Origin: an uncultured Collinsella sp.
GTDB lineage: Bacteria; Actinomycetota; Coriobacteriia; Coriobacteriales; Coriobacteriaceae
Reading direction: 5' to 3'
NCBI GenBank assembly: GCA_900754435.1
Contig: CAAECT010000195.1
Location: forward strand, 1 to 7,003
Length of the DNA stretch: 7,003 bases
Below are positions 6,759 to 7,003 of the stretch, in pieces. Position 1 is the stretch's first letter, and the number at the start of each line of letters is the position of its first letter. Made by a program: the position numbers and the translations under genes. The notes below the pieces were generated by a model. It was not told where the DNA came from and searched no databases. It was given only the letters and a program-made list of their open reading frames with translations.

Positions 6759-6768
6759 ATCACCTCCC
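6759..6768 (-). promoter_or_regulatory. Near-perfect ribosome-binding site of the ECF sigma gene (decides the start)
   Basis: Minus-strand GGGAGGTGAT is an extended match to the 3' end of 16S rRNA. GGGAGG ends 5 nt before the ATG at 6757. The GTG at 6763-6761 overlaps this site and therefore cannot be the start. Confidence 0.85.
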
Positions 6769-6805
6769 GGTGACATTAATGGTTCTCGATGAGGCCCTCA
6801 CCATA

Positions 6806-6834
6806 GATACGCTCTTGTCGGGCGAAATGTTTCA
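6806..6834 (-). promoter_or_regulatory. Probable ECF-type autoregulated promoter of the sigma/anti-sigma operon
   Basis: On the minus strand TGAAAC (6834-6829) and CGTATC (6811-6806) are 17 bp apart. This resembles the TGAAAC-N16-CGTA promoters of Bacillus ECF sigmas such as SigW. Transcription would start near 6800, about 40 nt upstream of the sigma start. A housekeeping promoter fits less well: TTGAAA and TATCTA are 20 bp apart. Confidence 0.55.
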
Positions 6835-6881
6835 AATTCAAGCATGAAAAACCGACCAAAATAAACCTGTCCCTTGTTGGC

Positions 6882-6917
6882 AAAAGGAATCCCCTTCTGT
6901 GCGCGGGGGCGGATTCC
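6882..6917 (-). terminator. Dispersed hairpin repeat, copy B; terminator-like on the minus strand
   Basis: GGAATCC (6886-6892) pairs with GGATTCC (6911-6917). With one bulged base, two more C-G pairs extend the stem, around a GC-rich loop containing CTGTGCGC. On the minus strand the stem is followed by TTTT, so it could end transcription coming from beyond the right edge before it enters the sigma operon. It shares three identical blocks with copy A (5118-5154). Confidence 0.5.
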
Positions 6918-6970
6918 CGGAACGGGCGGCCCGCTGTTTAAGTTTGCTGCTCTACAGTCCTGCACAAGAC

Positions 6971-6993
6971 GGAAAGCACATTAAGTGCTTTCC
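6971..6993. terminator. Strong hairpin near the right edge, possible terminator
   Basis: GGAAAGCAC (6971-6979) and GTGCTTTCC (6985-6993) form a perfect 9-bp stem with the loop ATTAA. The plus side is followed by TTTGCG and the minus side by GTCTTG, so neither has a good U-run. The rest of the 6835-7003 spacer shows no gene in either strand. Confidence 0.35.
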
Positions 6994-7003
6994 TTTGCGT
7001 GCG

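Noticed and set aside
6758..6763. GTG at 6763 as start of the ECF sigma gene
   Set aside because: It overlaps the GGGAGG ribosome-binding site; the ATG at 6757 has ideal 5-nt spacing.

Overview
The window looks like chromosomal DNA from a moderately GC-rich actinobacterium. My best guess is a gut member of the class Coriobacteriia (Collinsella-like), judged from protein style, strong AAGGAG/GGAGG ribosome-binding sites, TTG and GTG starts, and gene order. This is an inference from recall, not from a search. All genes but one lie on the minus strand.

Left part (1-1526). The 5' two-fifths or so of a fabH gene (minus strand; the rest lies beyond the left edge) stands head to head with birA (plus strand). 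The two genes belong to linked pathways: FabH starts fatty-acid chains, and BirA loads biotin onto acetyl-CoA carboxylase, which makes malonyl-CoA. The 176 bp between their starts hold two nearly identical 18-bp imperfect palindromes that look like a pair of operators. birA converges on the ribosomal operon, and a strong minus-strand terminator lies between them.

Middle part (1527-5062). This is a compact 'str' operon on the minus strand: promoter (TTGACG-17-TATCCT), rpsL (S12), rpsG (S7), fusA (EF-G), rpsJ (S10), terminator. No tuf gene sits between fusA and rpsJ, and rpsJ is the last gene rather than the first gene of an S10 cluster. rpsL and rpsJ start with TTG. S12 carries Arg at position 88, where most bacteria have Lys; Lys-to-Arg there is a known streptomycin-resistance substitution.

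Right part (5063-7003). A two-gene unit on the minus strand encodes an ECF sigma factor followed by a single-pass membrane protein that is very probably its anti-sigma factor. The two genes overlap by 50 bp. A TGAAAC-N17-CGTATC promoter upstream of the sigma gene suggests that the sigma factor drives its own operon. The unit ends in a strong terminator. Two related hairpin repeats (5118-5154 and 6882-6917) lie in the spacers on either side of this unit, both oriented as minus-strand terminators.

I do not see a clearly new multi-gene system. The items most worth following are the S12 Arg88 allele, the paired fabH/birA operators, the ECF/anti-sigma pair with its unassigned ectodomain, and the dispersed hairpin family.
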